Below are positions 48,950-63,262 of a stretch of DNA of 64,000 nucleotides, in pieces. How positions within the stretch are numbered: the stretch's first letter is position 1; each line of letters starts with the position of its first letter. The DNA lies in NCBI GenBank assembly GCA_034509925.1, contig CM067528.1, positions 1 through 64,000 on the forward strand, given 5' to 3'. The DNA is from Hirudinaria manillensis. Taxonomy: Eukaryota; Annelida; Clitellata; Hirudinida; Hirudinidae. Below the pieces are notes generated by a model. It saw nothing but the letters and a program-made list of their open reading frames with translations, did not search any database and was not told where the DNA came from. The translations under genes were made by a program, and so were the position numbers.

Positions 48950-50719
48950 CTGGATCCAGATAATAGGACATTCAACCTTTCTAACTTTGTGTTTAACAAT
49001 AAAGAATTGAATGTCTTACAGAAGGGCATTTACTTTGTTCCTTGTTATAGTAAAGTGAATTCACAAAGAATCCATGAAGCTATTAAACGTTTTATTAGAA
49101 CGCTAAAATTAAAAGCGTTTTTCAAAAGTGATTTACCTAAAAGTGATAGCTTTAGAATACCGAGTGAGTGGGAACCACCTCTCGAATGTCTTGATTACAA
49201 CACGAGGTTAATTCTCGATGAAGTAACAAATAAGTTCTACCAAACAATGAATAATTTTATTGTAAGAGATGCTACCGATTCTAGTCGGACGTCCTTTCGA
49301 ACTTTGAACGAAATCACACATGGGTTTTCTGATTACGCAAGTATCAATAAAATTGCTAATAACAAGTCAATTACTATTCGTAAGGCCGATAAAGGTTCGT
49401 CCTTTGTAATCCTTGATAAACAGAAATACCTCGATGAGGCAATTCGGCAATTAAATGATACGAAATTCTACGTTAAATTGACAAAGTCAATACAACCAGA
49501 AAACGCTCGACTATTGGAACAAAAATTGAAAAATGCCTTGGATACACACCAAATTAGTTCGAAATTGTTTAAATTTCTTACGGGCCCAAGACCGTTTAAT
49601 AGTAGAAAATTCTACTTTTTACCTAAGGTTCATAAACCGAAGAGTAAATGGTTTGATCCTAATTGCCCACCCGGTCGACCGATAGTTTCCGATGTCAAAA
49701 CGGAATCGTCACGTATTGCTCAATTTATTGATTACCATATCAATAAATACGCACAACACCTTCCCTCTTATGTGAGGGATAGCTTCGATTTTATTCAAAA
49801 GATTAAAGGGATTCATTTGGATGATAATGACATTTTTATAACGGGTGACGTTAGTTCGTTATACACCAATATGAATTTGAATAGAACGGTTGCTGTCATT
49901 AAACGTTGGTTTAACAAGCACCCGGTCGGTAACCGCCCTGATTCTTTGATCATCGATCTGCTCGAATTCACCTTGAAAAGAAATGATTTTGAATTTAATG
50001 GTGATTATTTCCTCCAAGTTTGTGGTTGTGCCATGGGTAAAAAGTACTCACCGGGTTTAGCCAACCTCTACTTAAGAGCGTTAGATAATTTAGTTCTAAA
50101 TTATCAATTAAAACCCAAAATCTACCTTAGGTATCTGGATGATATTTTCATGATCTGGAAGGGTTCATCGGATGATGCTACTCTTCTGGAATCTGCAATG
50201 AACAATGTAATAACGGACATTAAAATTGAATTACAATGCGATAAAAACGCAATCAATTTTCTGGATGTAACGGTATTCCGCGAACCAGATAACTCCATTG
50301 GTACAAAGGTGTTTTTTAAGGAGACTAACAATAGACTTCTTTTAAACCCGGACTCATGCCACCCAAAACATACTTTTGGTGGTATTGTTAAATCACAATT
50401 CATTCGATATAAAAGATTATCTTCTAAGAATGAATACTTCCTTAAAACCTCTAATGAGCTTATCCACAAACAAATTTCGCTGGGTTACAATCGCCAAACT
50501 ATGAGAAAAATTCTCAGAGAAGTAGCGAATGCTTCGGATGATCGTCCAAGTAAAAATAAAGATAAGAAAATCTTACCTTTTGTAATTCCTTTTGGTGAAA
50601 CCTCGAGGAAGGCAGTAAACAGCGTTAGAAGAGTTCTCTCTGAAGATGATTTCTTCAGAAACTTCACGATCGTCTCAGCCTTCGAAAAAGGAAGTAATCT
50701 CCTCTCGAAATTCTTCTGA
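48950..50719 (+). CDS. Penelope-like reverse transcriptase, second copy
   Basis: From the GTG at 48,989 the predicted protein is identical in sequence to the RT at 15,553-17,283, including the YLDD catalytic motif. The two nucleotide differences I saw are synonymous (CCG to CCT in the N-terminal VPCYS segment, and TCC to TCT in the LSEDDFF segment). The frame follows the same in-frame TGA (48,947-48,949). ORF1 is truncated here, so if the RT needs readthrough from an intact ORF1 this copy may not be expressed despite its intact RT. Its upstream frame is open through the telomere block as a Thr-Leu repeat, with no obvious start. Confidence 0.88.
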   Translation: MDPDNRTFNLSNFVFNNKELNVLQKGIYFVPCYSKVNSQRIHEAIKRFIRTLKLKAFFKSDLPKSDSFRIPSEWEPPLECLDYNTRLILDEVTNKFYQTMNNFIVRDATDSSRTSFRTLNEITHGFSDYASINKIANNKSITIRKADKGSSFVILDKQKYLDEAIRQLNDTKFYVKLTKSIQPENARLLEQKLKNALDTHQISSKLFKFLTGPRPFNSRKFYFLPKVHKPKSKWFDPNCPPGRPIVSDVKTESSRIAQFIDYHINKYAQHLPSYVRDSFDFIQKIKGIHLDDNDIFITGDVSSLYTNMNLNRTVAVIKRWFNKHPVGNRPDSLIIDLLEFTLKRNDFEFNGDYFLQVCGCAMGKKYSPGLANLYLRALDNLVLNYQLKPKIYLRYLDDIFMIWKGSSDDATLLESAMNNVITDIKIELQCDKNAINFLDVTVFREPDNSIGTKVFFKETNNRLLLNPDSCHPKHTFGGIVKSQFIRYKRLSSKNEYFLKTSNELIHKQISLGYNRQTMRKILREVANASDDRPSKNKDKKILPFVIPFGETSRKAVNSVRRVLSEDDFFRNFTIVSAFEKGSNLLSKFF

Positions 50720-50775
50720 ACGAATGGACTCTTGATGATATTCTGGACATCCATCTCGATGATGCTAAACCTCTT

Positions 50776-52376
50776 GTAGCCTGTACCGAATGAAAATCAT
50801 AATTGATTTTTAAGAAAAGGAATTATTTGTACACATGGTGAGCAGAATAATTATAAAAATTATCTTTTGTACGCTAATATCAACTAAATAACACTTCTGA
50901 GATTTCCAATAAGAGATTTCTTATTGAAAAAATGCTGAATCATGCTAAACCAATAAAAGTGGTTGTATCAATTCACATCTCATTCGATATAAAGATTATC
51001 TTAAAAAGATTTTCTTTGTCGACTGAATACTCCCCTTATATACTCCACTAAGTTACAATCACTATGCCTGTGACGATCGTCAAGACATTTTTTTCGAATA
51101 TAAGAAATTCTTACCATTCATAACTCTCTTCGATAAACCAGGAGGATAATTGATGATTTGTCTCCTATGACGGAATTCGTTGGGAACCTCAACGTCATAT
51201 TATCGTTAGATATACAAAGAACGATAATTGGAACGGATCATTCGAGACCGCGTAACTTTGAGGAATCTACAAGGATAAAACAAAAGAATTTATTTTTAAA
51301 AATTAATTTTTTAAGAATAAATTTTTGTATAATAAATTTTTGAAAAATAATTTTCAATAAATTTGGAGTATATTATGACAATAATTATCTTTTCTGAGAT
51401 TTCCAATAAGAGATTTCTTATTGAAAAAATGCTGAATCATGCTAACCAATAAAAGTGGTTGTATCAATTCACATCTCATTCGATATAAAGATTATCTTAA
51501 AAAGATTTTCTTGGTCGACTGAATACTCCCCTTATATACTCCACTAAGTTACAATCACTATGCCTGTGACGATCGTCAAGACATTTTTTTCGAATATAAG
51601 AAATTCTTACCATTCATAACTCTCTTCGATTAACCAGGAGGATAATTGATGATTTGTCTCCTATGACGGAATTCGTCGGGAACCTCAACGTCATATTATC
51701 GTTAGATATACCAAGAACGATAATTGGAACGGATCATTCGAGGCCGCGTAACTTTGAGGAATCTATTAGAATAAAACAAAAGAATTTATTTTTTTAAAAT
51801 TTAATTTTTTAAGAATAAATTTCTGTATTTTTGAAAAATTAATTTTCAAAAAATTTGGAGTATATTATGACAATAATTATCTTTTGGATGTAACGGGTTT
51901 CCGTGAACTTGATAATTCTTGATACGAATACATTTCTTAATAAAGAAGGAGATTAATTAGAGATTTCTTTCCTTATAAAAAATGCTGAATCATGCCACCC
52001 AAAATTATATGTTTGGGTATCCAGCTATCTCAGAAATCAATAGTTTCATTAGATCACCTTCTAAGAATGAATATTACTTAGAAAATTCTATTGAACTTAT
52101 CGACAAAGATATTTCGCCACTGTACAATCACCTAACTTTGAGAAGTATTCTCATAGAAATTACAAATGCTTCTGACGATCGTCTAAGTAGTATTTTAAAG
52201 TCTTACCCGTTATAGTTCCTTTGGGTAAAAACCACTGGGAACGACAGGAGACAACAACAGAAGATAGCATCAGGAATGTTCACCCCAGGGATGAACTCTT
52301 CAGGAACCTCACCGTCATCTTGGCGTTCGAAAAAGGAAGTTACTTCTGTCCGAAGGAACGTAGCCATCTTACCGCC
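50776..52376 (+). pseudogene. Decayed RT C-terminal copies, second element
   Basis: Counterparts of 17,340-18,940 with the same two ~498-bp repeats and the same 77-aa remnant frame (51,982-52,215). Confidence 0.78.
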
Positions 52377-52559
52377 TAGTTCTAGGCCAAGGATGCATTA
52401 CACAATGACTGGCCTGAACTCGATGTAATGAGTCACGCCTGCATAACTAATTAACTAGTTCCTAGGACACCACCTCCCCTCTAGAGGAGAGAGAAGCTAG
52501 CCAGCATGAACACTTCAAAGGACAGGGGAAGCAGTGCTCCCACCGCCGCTCAGGAGTCT

Positions 52560-52598
52560 CCTATTGGTCAACACTGGACCTTCCTCGGCTATATAAGG
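52560..52598 (+). promoter_or_regulatory. Family A promoter, copy 2 (inverted CCAAT, TATA)
   Basis: CTATTGGTCAA (52,561-52,571) and CTATATAAGG (52,589-52,598), identical to the first copy. Confidence 0.6.
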
Positions 52599-52642
52599 AC
52601 AATATTTTCCGCTTTTCGATCTTTACGTTTTTCGCTTATTCG

Positions 52643-52680
52643 CTCACCTTAGAGGGCAGAACTGCCGAGGGCCTAGTGAG
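52643..52680 (+). other. Covarying RNA motif, A element copy 2
   Basis: Same sequence as 19,206-19,243. Confidence 0.6.
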
Positions 52681-53897
52681 TTTAATCGTATTAACGGTAT
52701 TTTGCCTTGTATTTTGTCTGTTGAAGTATTCGTATTTTTGTCGCTTGATAATCCTAAGATATTTCTTAGTGGTTATCAGTGTTTTGTTCAAAACACACGT
52801 GCTTGCTTCTATTTTGCTTCGATACCATTTTATGCGTTGCAATTTAATGGTATTTCTTAGCGTAATTTTTTAATTGCTTTTTTCACTTTTGTTCTTAAAT
52901 TCTTTTTTATCGTGAAATACGCTTTAGAATTTTGTAGAACTTTTATATAATATATAATATATTATATATTTCGGTATAGCTTTGATACTTGTAATGCGAA
53001 GCATTTCCTGGTATTTTTTAGCATTTTAATATACCTCGCTCGTCATTCTCAAAAATCTTTAACGTTAAATACGTTTTTAGATTTTTTTTGAAAAACGCAC
53101 GTTATAAACTATTTTATTTTAATTTATTGTATTTTTGGTTTTTAAAAAATTTTTTTTGGGTTCCCAATAATTTTTTTACCAAAATAAATAACCTTTTTCT
53201 TTGGTTTCTTCAAGGGCTGAGATTTCATCTCTTGTTGTTACACTAATTTATCGTTCATTGATGAATTCGTTGTAAAACTACTAAGTTAATTTAATTGCAT
53301 CTTTGGTTTTAATTTTTGGGTTCCCAATAATTTTTTTTACCAAATAAACAACTTATTTCTGTGGTTTTTCCAAGGGCTGAGATTTCATCTCTTGTTGTTA
53401 CACTAATTTATCGTTCATTGATGAATTCGTGGTAAAACTACTAAGTTAATTTGTTGTTTTGGGCGATGATTTATCATCCCTTATTAATCTAATAGTTTTT
53501 TTAAAAAAAAAAAAAAAACGTGCTTCGACGGGTAATTATTTATTAAGTGAATTTGCAATCGGTTTCGTTATTTTCTCCTTAGGTTCTTTCTACGATAAAC
53601 ACGTTTTAAGAATTTTTTGAGAACATACGACTCTCGAATACTACTTTAATTCCAAGCTTGCTTAGCAATTCTTGGCGTTGTAGTTAAACATTCTGTCCAT
53701 ATCTGGCTCTTATTTTTATGGGTTCCCATTAACTTTAATGCCAGTTTATATCATCAATTGCCGATATATTGTCTCTTGATGCATTGTTAATTTAGTTAGA
53801 CTTATATTGTGTGTTTTTGACGACCACGATACATAATTTGCTAGATTGTCTACTAACAAAGAAAGTGGAAGTGCAGTTTTATTTATATTTTCTATTC

Positions 53898-54285
53898 TAA
53901 CCCTAACCCTAACCCTAACCCTAACCCTAACCCTAACCCTAACCCTAACCCTAACCCTAACCCTAACCCTAACCCTAACCCTAACCCTAACCCTAACCCT
54001 AACCCTAACCCTAACCCTAACCCTAACCCTAACCCTAACCCTAACCCTAACCCTAACCCTAACCCTAACCCTAACCCTAACCCTAACCCTAACCCTAACC
54101 CTAACCCTAACCCTAACCCTAACCCTAACCCTAACCCTAACCCTAACCCTAACCCTAACCCTAACCCTAACCCTAACCCTAACCCTAACCCTAACCCTAA
54201 CCCTAACCCTAACCCTAACCCTAACCCTAACCCTAACCCTAACCCTAACCCTAACCCTAACCCTAACCCTAACCCTAACCCTAAC
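53898..54285 (+). repeat. Telomere repeat block (CCCTAA)n, 388 bp
   Basis: About 65 uninterrupted units. The right junction (CTAACAGTTCTCTC) truncates family B at the same place where its second copy reads GGACAGTTCTCTC, sharing ACAG. Confidence 0.98.
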
Positions 54286-55003
54286 AGTTCTCTCAAGAAC
54301 AACAAGACATCGACAAAACATGCCCCGTAGGGGCATAAACCAAGGCTAATCTCTATTTAGAATCACTTGATAATTTTATCTCAAATTATCGAACCAAAGA
54401 TATAAATCTTTAGTTTGGCACTTGAATGAGATTTTCCTGATTTTAAAGGGATCTATCAGCGATTCTAAAAATACTAGAGAATAAAAATAAAATAATATCA
54501 TTCCGGATATTAAATTTGAACTGCAATATAACGCAAATTCAACTAATTTCCTAGATGTCGCCTTGTTCCGAGAACTGGACTATTGGCACTAAGGTATATT
54601 TTTAAGGAAACTAATAATAGACTCCTTCTAAACCCTACCTCTGGTCACCCCAAACATACGTTTGCGGGGATAGTGAAATTCATTCGGTATAAAAGACTTT
54701 CGTCTAAAAAAGGAATATTCCTTTAAAACCGCTAATGAATTAATACATAAACAAATCACGCTTGGCTATAATCGCCAAAAAATGAGGAATATTCTCAAAA
54801 ACGTCGCTAACTCGTCAGAGGATGCAACAAAAAAGAATAACGATAATAAGAAAATCTTACCCTTCGTTATTCCCTTTGATAAAACTACAAAGGAGGCTGT
54901 AAACAACGTAAGAAAAGTCCTCTCTGAAGATTTATTCTTCAAAGACTTTCAAATAGTTTCAGCTTTTACAAAAGGAAATAGTCTCTTGTCAAAATTCTTT
55001 TGA
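54286..55003 (+). pseudogene. Family B RT remnant, copy 1
   Basis: Degenerate RT downstream of motif B. Fragments readable across frameshifts include an ILKGSISDS-like piece after a lost YxDD, PDIKFELQYNANSTNFLDV, and FKTANELIHKQITLGYNRQK. The last 73 codons (54,782-55,003) are still open and end in GNSLLSKFF, the same terminus as family A and again without GIY-YIG. It is clearly a different lineage from A at the amino-acid level (for example DKTTKEAVNNVRKVL versus ETSRKAVNSVRRVL). Confidence 0.82.
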
Positions 55004-55429
55004 ACAGAACTATGCTGCCTAATAAAACAGTTACGTCGCCATTCCTGACCACGTAACACTTTCACACGGAAACTCATGTTACATAACGAGCTGTCACGTC
55101 TTTGACAGCCGTTTATCATACATAATTTTTCTAGCAATAAAGATTACATCATCTTTCCCCTTCTGACCGAAGAGGATTAAGGAGTTCACAAGTTCAAACA
55201 CATCAAAGATTCTCGGAGCGACTTCAAACAAACTTCTTCAAGAGCTTGTTCACGCCCAACTTATCCAAGTAACTCCGGAAACATTACGCAAGGATTGACT
55301 AATGTCTTCCCCTCTTGGATATATCTCGGAGCGACTTCAAACAAACTTCTTCAAGAGCTTGTTCACGCCCAACTTACCCAAGAAACTCCGGAAACATTAC
55401 GCAAGGATTGACTAATGTCTTCCCCTCTT

Positions 55430-55507
55430 GGATATATAAGGACAAATTTATCGTTCTGTTTTCATTTATTTCGCCATCGAGGACGTAGAACGTCGAGGGC
55501 CTAGCGA
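55430..55507 (+). promoter_or_regulatory. Family B TATA box and covarying RNA motif archetype
   Basis: TATA GATATATAAG (55,431-55,440), then the motif at 55,471-55,507: outer helix TCGC with GCGA, inner hairpin GACGT/ACGTC with loop AGA, internal-loop strands CATCGAG and GAGGGCCTA. Compared with family A, both helices change on both strands while the loop strands stay nearly constant. Confidence 0.65.
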
Positions 55508-56039
55508 GTTTTGAACTACTGTACGGTATCTATTAAAATTTGTCTTATACTTTGTGTTTTTGTATTCTTGTGTTCAGTTTCTTCCTTATTTATAAAATAA
55601 GGATTTTACTTGCTCCTTCTCGCGATATTCTTATAACGCACGCGTGTATATAAAATTAGTAATTTATATATTTCGCCTGGTCACCTCTTTAAAATCTATT
55701 TTCAAGATTTAAGAGTGAGGATCCAGATTCTTACCGCTAACCTAGCATTTTTTCTTCCCTTTCTGGGAACTATTGCTTAGGTACTTTTAATTGAGATGTA
55801 CTGCTAGTTTATTAACAATTATTTGTGAAAAATAATTGTTTTCTCCCTAAGATTATTTCGAAGGGATATTACTTCCGTCTATTAGGCTTTTTCCTTATTT
55901 AATCCTGATATTTAAATTAAGACTATTGGAACGAAAGTGGAAGTACAAGCTTTTTAATTTTTCTTAACCCTAACCTTGTCTAATACCATCGTTCCAGTAT
56001 TTTAATTTGAATAAAAGGAATAGAAAGCGTGAATCGGAC

Positions 56040-56757
56040 AGTTCTCTCAAGAACAACAAGACATCGACAAAACATGCCCCGTAGGGGCATAAACCAAGGC
56101 TAATCTCTATTTAGAATCACTTGATAATTTTATCTCAAATTATCGAACCAAAGATATAAATCTTTAGTTTGGCACTTGAATGAGATTTTCCTGATTTTAA
56201 AGGGATCTATCAGCGATTCTAAAAATACTAGAGAATAAAAATAAAATAATATCATTCCGGATATTAAATTTGAACTGCAATATAACGCAAATTCAACTAA
56301 TTTCCTAGATGTCGCCTTGTTCCGAGAACTGGACTATTGGCACTAAGGTATATTTTTAAGGAAACTAATAATAGACTCCTTCTAAACCCTACCTCTGGTC
56401 ACCCCAAACATACGTTTGCGGGGATAGTGAAATTCATTCGGTATAAAAGACTTTCGTCTAAAAAAGGAATATTCCTTTAAAACCGCTAATGAATTAATAC
56501 ATAAACAAATCACGCTTGGCTATAATCGCCAAAAAATGAGGAATATTCTCAAAAACGTCGCTAACTCGTCAGAGGATGCAACAAAAAAGAATAACGATAA
56601 TAAGAAAATCTTACCCTTCGTTATTCCCTTTGATAAAACTACAAAGGAGGCTGTAAACAACGTAAGAAAAGTCCTCTCTGAAGATTTATTCTTCAAAGAC
56701 TTTCAAATAGTTTCAGCTTTTACAAAAGGAAATAGTCTCTTGTCAAAATTCTTTTGA
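56040..56757 (+). pseudogene. Family B RT remnant, copy 2
   Basis: Same frameshifts as copy 1 and the same open 73-codon tail (56,536-56,757), so the decay predates the tandem duplication. Confidence 0.82.
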
Positions 56758-57183
56758 ACAGAACTATGCTGCCTAATAAAACAGTTACGTCGCCATTCCT
56801 GACCACGTAACACTTTCACACGGAAACTCATGTTACATAACGAGCTGTCACGTCTTTGACAGCCGTTTATCATACATAATTTTTCTAGCAATAAAGATTA
56901 CATCATCTTTCCCCTTCTGACCGAAGAGGATTAAGGAGTTCACAAGTTCAAACACATCAAAGATTCTCGGAGCGACTTCAAACAAACTTCTTCAAGAGCT
57001 TGTTCACGCCCAACTTATCCAAGTAACTCCGGAAACATTACGCAAGGATTGACTAATGTCTTCCCCTCTTGGATATATCTCGGAGCGACTTCAAACAAAC
57101 TTCTTCAAGAGCTTGTTCACGCCCAACTTACCCAAGAAACTCCGGAAACATTACGCAAGGATTGACTAATGTCTTCCCCTCTT

Positions 57184-57262
57184 GGATATATAAGGACAAA
57201 TTTATCGTTCTGTTTTTCATTTATTTCGCCATCGAGGACGTAGAACGTCGAGGGCCTAGCGA
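57184..57262 (+). promoter_or_regulatory. Family B TATA box and covarying RNA motif, copy 2
   Basis: TATA at 57,184-57,194 and motif at 57,226-57,262, as in copy 1 apart from one extra T in the spacer. Confidence 0.62.
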
Positions 57263-57719
57263 GTTTTGAACTACTGTACGGTATCTATTAAAATTTGTCT
57301 TATACTTTGTGTTTTTGTATTCTTGTGTTCAGTTTCTTCCTTATTTATAAAATAAGGATTTTACTTGCTCCTTCTCGCGATATTCTTATAACGCACGCGT
57401 GTATATAAAATTAGTAATTTATATATTTCGCCTGGTCACCTCTTTAAAATCTATTTTCAAGATTTAAGAGTGAGGATCCAGATTCTTACCGCTAACCTAG
57501 CATTTTTTCTTCCCTTTCTGGGAACTATTGCTTAGGTACTTTTAATTGAGATGTACTGCTAGTTTATTAACAATTATTTGTGAAAAATAATTGTTTTCTC
57601 CCTAAGATTATTTCGAAGGGATATTACTTCCGTCTATTAGGCTTTTTCCTTATTTAATCCTGATATTTAAATTAAGACTATTGGAACGAAAGTGGAAGTA
57701 CAAGCTTTTTAATTTTTCT

Positions 57720-57881
57720 TAACCCTAACCCTAACCCTAACCCTAACCCTAACCCTAACCATAACCCTAACCCTAACCCTAACCCTAACCCTAACCCTAA
57801 CCCTAACCCTAACCCTAACCCTAACCTAACCCTAACCCTAACCCTAACCCTAACCCTAACCCTAACCCTAACCCTAACCCT
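57720..57881 (+). repeat. Telomere repeat block with variants, 162 bp
   Basis: About 27 units with two variants: CCATAACCC near 57,760 and a unit lacking one C (CTAACCTAACCC) near 57,826. It joins family B's 3' end to the fold-back C copy. Confidence 0.97.
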
Positions 57882-57999
57882 GACCAAGGAGTGAGTGCTA
57901 TATAATTTTGTCGCAAATAGTTGATTAGTCGTTATCACGAGAATCGAAATATTTTAGCGACATCTGACGAGTGTCCTTATTTGGTGGTTTCTTCTTCTT

Positions 58000-58006
58000 C
58001 TTATTC

Positions 58007-58079
<73 letters not shown>

Positions 58080-58193
58080 CGTTATTGTTATTATTATAAT
58101 TATTATTAATGTTATTAATATTATTATTATTATTATTGCTATTATTATTGTTATTATTATCATCATTACTATTATTATTGTTATTATTATTAC

Positions 58194-58279
<86 letters not shown>

Positions 58280-58322
58280 GGGTTAGGGTTAGGGTTAGTG
58301 GTTAGGGTTAGGGTTTATTAAC

Positions 58323-58363
<41 letters not shown>

Positions 58364-58380
58364 CATTATTATTATTATTG
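58000..58380 (-). repeat. (ATT)n microsatellite with telomeric insert
   Basis: Reverse-complement counterpart of the C microsatellites. The TTAGGG insert is at 58,280-58,317, with a GTGG variant corresponding to the CCCC variant in the other two copies. Confidence 0.95.
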
Positions 58381-59030
58381 TTAAGTCTTGCAATCCTTTG
58401 AGCGACATCTAGCGGGTATTCTTATGCTATGGAAAAAGCTATTGTAATTCCAATTAGCAAGAATATGAGCCAGAATGCAAGATATGGCATTTGTATGTAG
58501 CCGTGTATAATATCGGATTATTTTAATCCCGATTTATAACGACCTTGATGCAAATCTTGCAATCATTAAAGCGACATCTAGCGGGTATTCTTATGCGACG
58601 GAAAAAAGCTATTTTAATTCCAGTAGCAAGAATATGAGCTAGAATGCAAGATATAACATTTGTATGTAGCCGTGTATAATGTCGGATTAGATTAATCTTG
58701 ATTTATAACGACCCTGATGTACAACTTGCAATTATTAAAGGTTTCTGCGCCATCTAGCGTGTATTCATATCGTAGCGAATGTTGTTTAAACCGAGCTACC
58801 TTTGCCTTATAATGCAAACACAATGGAAAACAATTGCAATTCCATTGTAAAGAATAATGCTAGAATGCAAGATATAAATTTTTGCAGAGAGTTATGTGCA
58901 GCGTCGGATTAGATTAATCGTAACTCACCAAGACTCGGATGCTAACCTTGTGGCAGAAACAAGACGAACATTGATAAGATAATCCGTTTAATACATTTTT
59001 AAAAAACATTTATTTAAAAACATTTTTATA

Positions 59031-59069
59031 CCACTAGGCCCTCGGTTGTCGTACAACCCTCGAAGGTGG
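59031..59069 (-). other. Covarying RNA motif, family C inverted copy
   Basis: Reverse-complement match to 5,366-5,404. Confidence 0.6.
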
Positions 59070-59465
59070 AAAATGTAGATCAAAACGGAAAAACGTGGCT
59101 ATTTAACCACGATCGAAATAGTCATTAGTCAATCGTTCTAATGACGTGTCACGATGAGCAGTTCCTACTGGATACTGGCGGTGTAGACAGGCAACCATGG
59201 GGGGTGTCTCGTCAGCACGGCTGCTCGTCTTGGAAATGTTCGTGTCAGGTCGCTTGTAGGCTCGTTGGGGGTCCGTGACGAAGATTAATTGCCTTTTAAA
59301 CGATCTTCGCAAATATTTATTCGAGTTGATCGCAAGAGAGATTTTTTATTTTTAAGAGAGAGTCAGTTTTTAGACTCATAAAGTAGTGCCAAACACATTG
59401 ATGTCAAATGGGATATTGCCAGAAGAATTATAGGCAACACGGTTTTCTGGATAACCATGAAGTCA

Positions 59466-59512
<47 letters not shown>

Positions 59513-59777
59513 GAATAAGAAGAAGAAGAAACCACCAAATAAGGACACTCGTCAGATGTCGCTAAAATATATCGATTCTCGTGATAACGACTAATCAACT
59601 ATTTGCGACAAAATTATATAGCACTCACTCCTTGGTCACCTTCTTCGAACAATATTAGCCGTAAAATTCGACTAATTACGGATCCGCTCTAAGGAGCGTA
59701 GGTCGTAAAAAGCGGTCTCACGATTAAAGCAAATGTTTTCTTCTGCGAAAGCGGAACGACATTTTTTTCTCCTATCT

Positions 59778-59979
59778 TAACCCTAACCCTAACCCTAACC
59801 CTAACCCTAACCCTAACCCTAACCCTAACCCTAACCCTAACCCTAACCCTAACCCTAACCCTAACCCTAACCCTAACCCCCTAACCCTAACCCTAACCCT
59901 AACCCCTAACCCCCTAACCCTAACCCTAACCCCGGAACATTTTTTTCTCCTATTCCTAGCCCTAACCCTAACCCTGATT
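59778..59979 (+). repeat. Innermost, degenerate telomere repeat block
   Basis: About 100 bp of clean CCCTAA, then mixed CCCTAA, CCCCTAA and CCCCCTAA units (to 59,933). A short piece of the C 3' end follows (GGAACATTTTTTTCTCCTAT, 59,934-59,953), then CCTAGCCCTAACCCTAACCCTGA. Variant-rich repeats are typical of the oldest, centromere-side part of a telomere. The embedded piece suggests a very short, almost fully truncated C insertion. Confidence 0.95.
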
Positions 59980-60324
59980 TTTCCATTCTAAAATTTAACT
60001 TCATTGACATACGCGACAGAAAATGCTTCCCATTTTCTCGATAACCGGCATGTTACTTATAAGCGCTAATTTCGAAAATTAGAAATATGAGTAAAATCCA
60101 CAACCTCCAGAAACTAAACTTGTCTTCAAAAAGTTATTACAAATAAAAGCTATTATAAATACATGAAAGTATTTAGTAATAATATTTTTTGTGAAGAGGG
60201 AATGTTGTTGCAGTTGGAATGATAAAACAATAATAAACTGACATCAGATCTATTACCTTTCCGATTCATCTCTGATCTTAGAGATGCTGAATTTTTCTTT
60301 TTTCCTGTCTTCCTTTCTTATTTA
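59980..60324. other. Boundary between telomeric block and first host gene
   Basis: 345 bp of AT-rich sequence with no repeat family seen elsewhere in the window and no ORF. On the minus strand it would hold the 3' untranslated region of the RSPH1-like gene. No canonical AATAAA was found close to its stop. Confidence 0.5.
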
Positions 60325-62991
<2,667 letters not shown>

Positions 62992-63262
62992 CCTCTCCTT
63001 TGATGTTTATTTTAGCAAAAAAAATTAGGTATTTGGAAAGTTAACACAATTCATGTGAAATGACGTCACCAAAGTACTAGTAGAACTTAATAGTTCGATT
63101 ATTATCGAATATCGAATTTTATAACCAAGCGTTTTTTTCAACCAGGCTAAAATTTGGCAAACTTCACAAAAAAGTCATTGACAAAACTATTTTATTGAAC
63201 AGAAAGTCGGGCCATAAACTTACTACAAAAAACACCTTAACGAGAAATAACATGGAATAATA
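62992..63262. promoter_or_regulatory. Intergenic region: RSPH1-like promoter and PDIA4-like 3' end
   Basis: 270 bp. It contains a perfect CRE palindrome TGACGTCA (63,061-63,068), 70 bp upstream of the RSPH1-like ATG, and the AATAAA signal of the PDIA4-like gene on the minus strand (63,196-63,191), about 67 bp after its stop. The two genes run in the same direction. Confidence 0.55.

Larger units (their letters stand above)
48888..53897 (+). mobile_element. Family A element copy 2, 5'-truncated in ORF1
   Basis: It starts at the position equivalent to about 15,451 of the first copy, keeping the last ~20 ORF1 codons, the UGA, the whole RT frame, the decayed RT tails (50,776-52,376), promoter, RNA motif and 3' region. 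The 3' end (GAAAGTGGAAGTGCAG) enters the next telomere block. Apart from small indels in A/T runs and scattered substitutions it matches 15,451-20,456, so it is a recent duplicate or a recent insertion of the same source. Confidence 0.88.
54286..57719 (+). mobile_element. Family B Penelope-like element, two tandem truncated copies
   Basis: Two copies with a 1,754-bp period, nearly identical. Each has a frameshifted RT C-terminal half, a duplicated ~115-bp segment upstream of the TATA (CGGAGCGACTTCAAAC landmark), a TATA box, the RNA motif, a leader and a 3' end with CGAAAGTGGAAGTACA. They join through TTAACCCTAACC followed by TTGTCTAATACCATC (about 55,966). The first copy lacks the ~70 bp of 5' segment seen in the second, because it is cut by the telomere cap. 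Confidence 0.82.
57882..59777. mobile_element. Family C fold-back copy
   Basis: From 57,882 to about 59,465 the sequence is the reverse complement of the C element (terminal segment, microsatellite, boxes, RNA motif, start of leader). It then switches to the plus strand: a short TAA tract (59,467-59,520), then the terminal 260 bp of C (59,521-59,777) up to TCTTAACCC. The outer ~130 bp on each side form a near-perfect inverted repeat (57,884-58,015 against 59,508-59,638). No coding gene is supported. Confidence 0.8.

Noticed and set aside
58109..58321. Poly-Leu, poly-Ile and poly-Tyr frames
   Set aside because: Translations of the ATT microsatellite.
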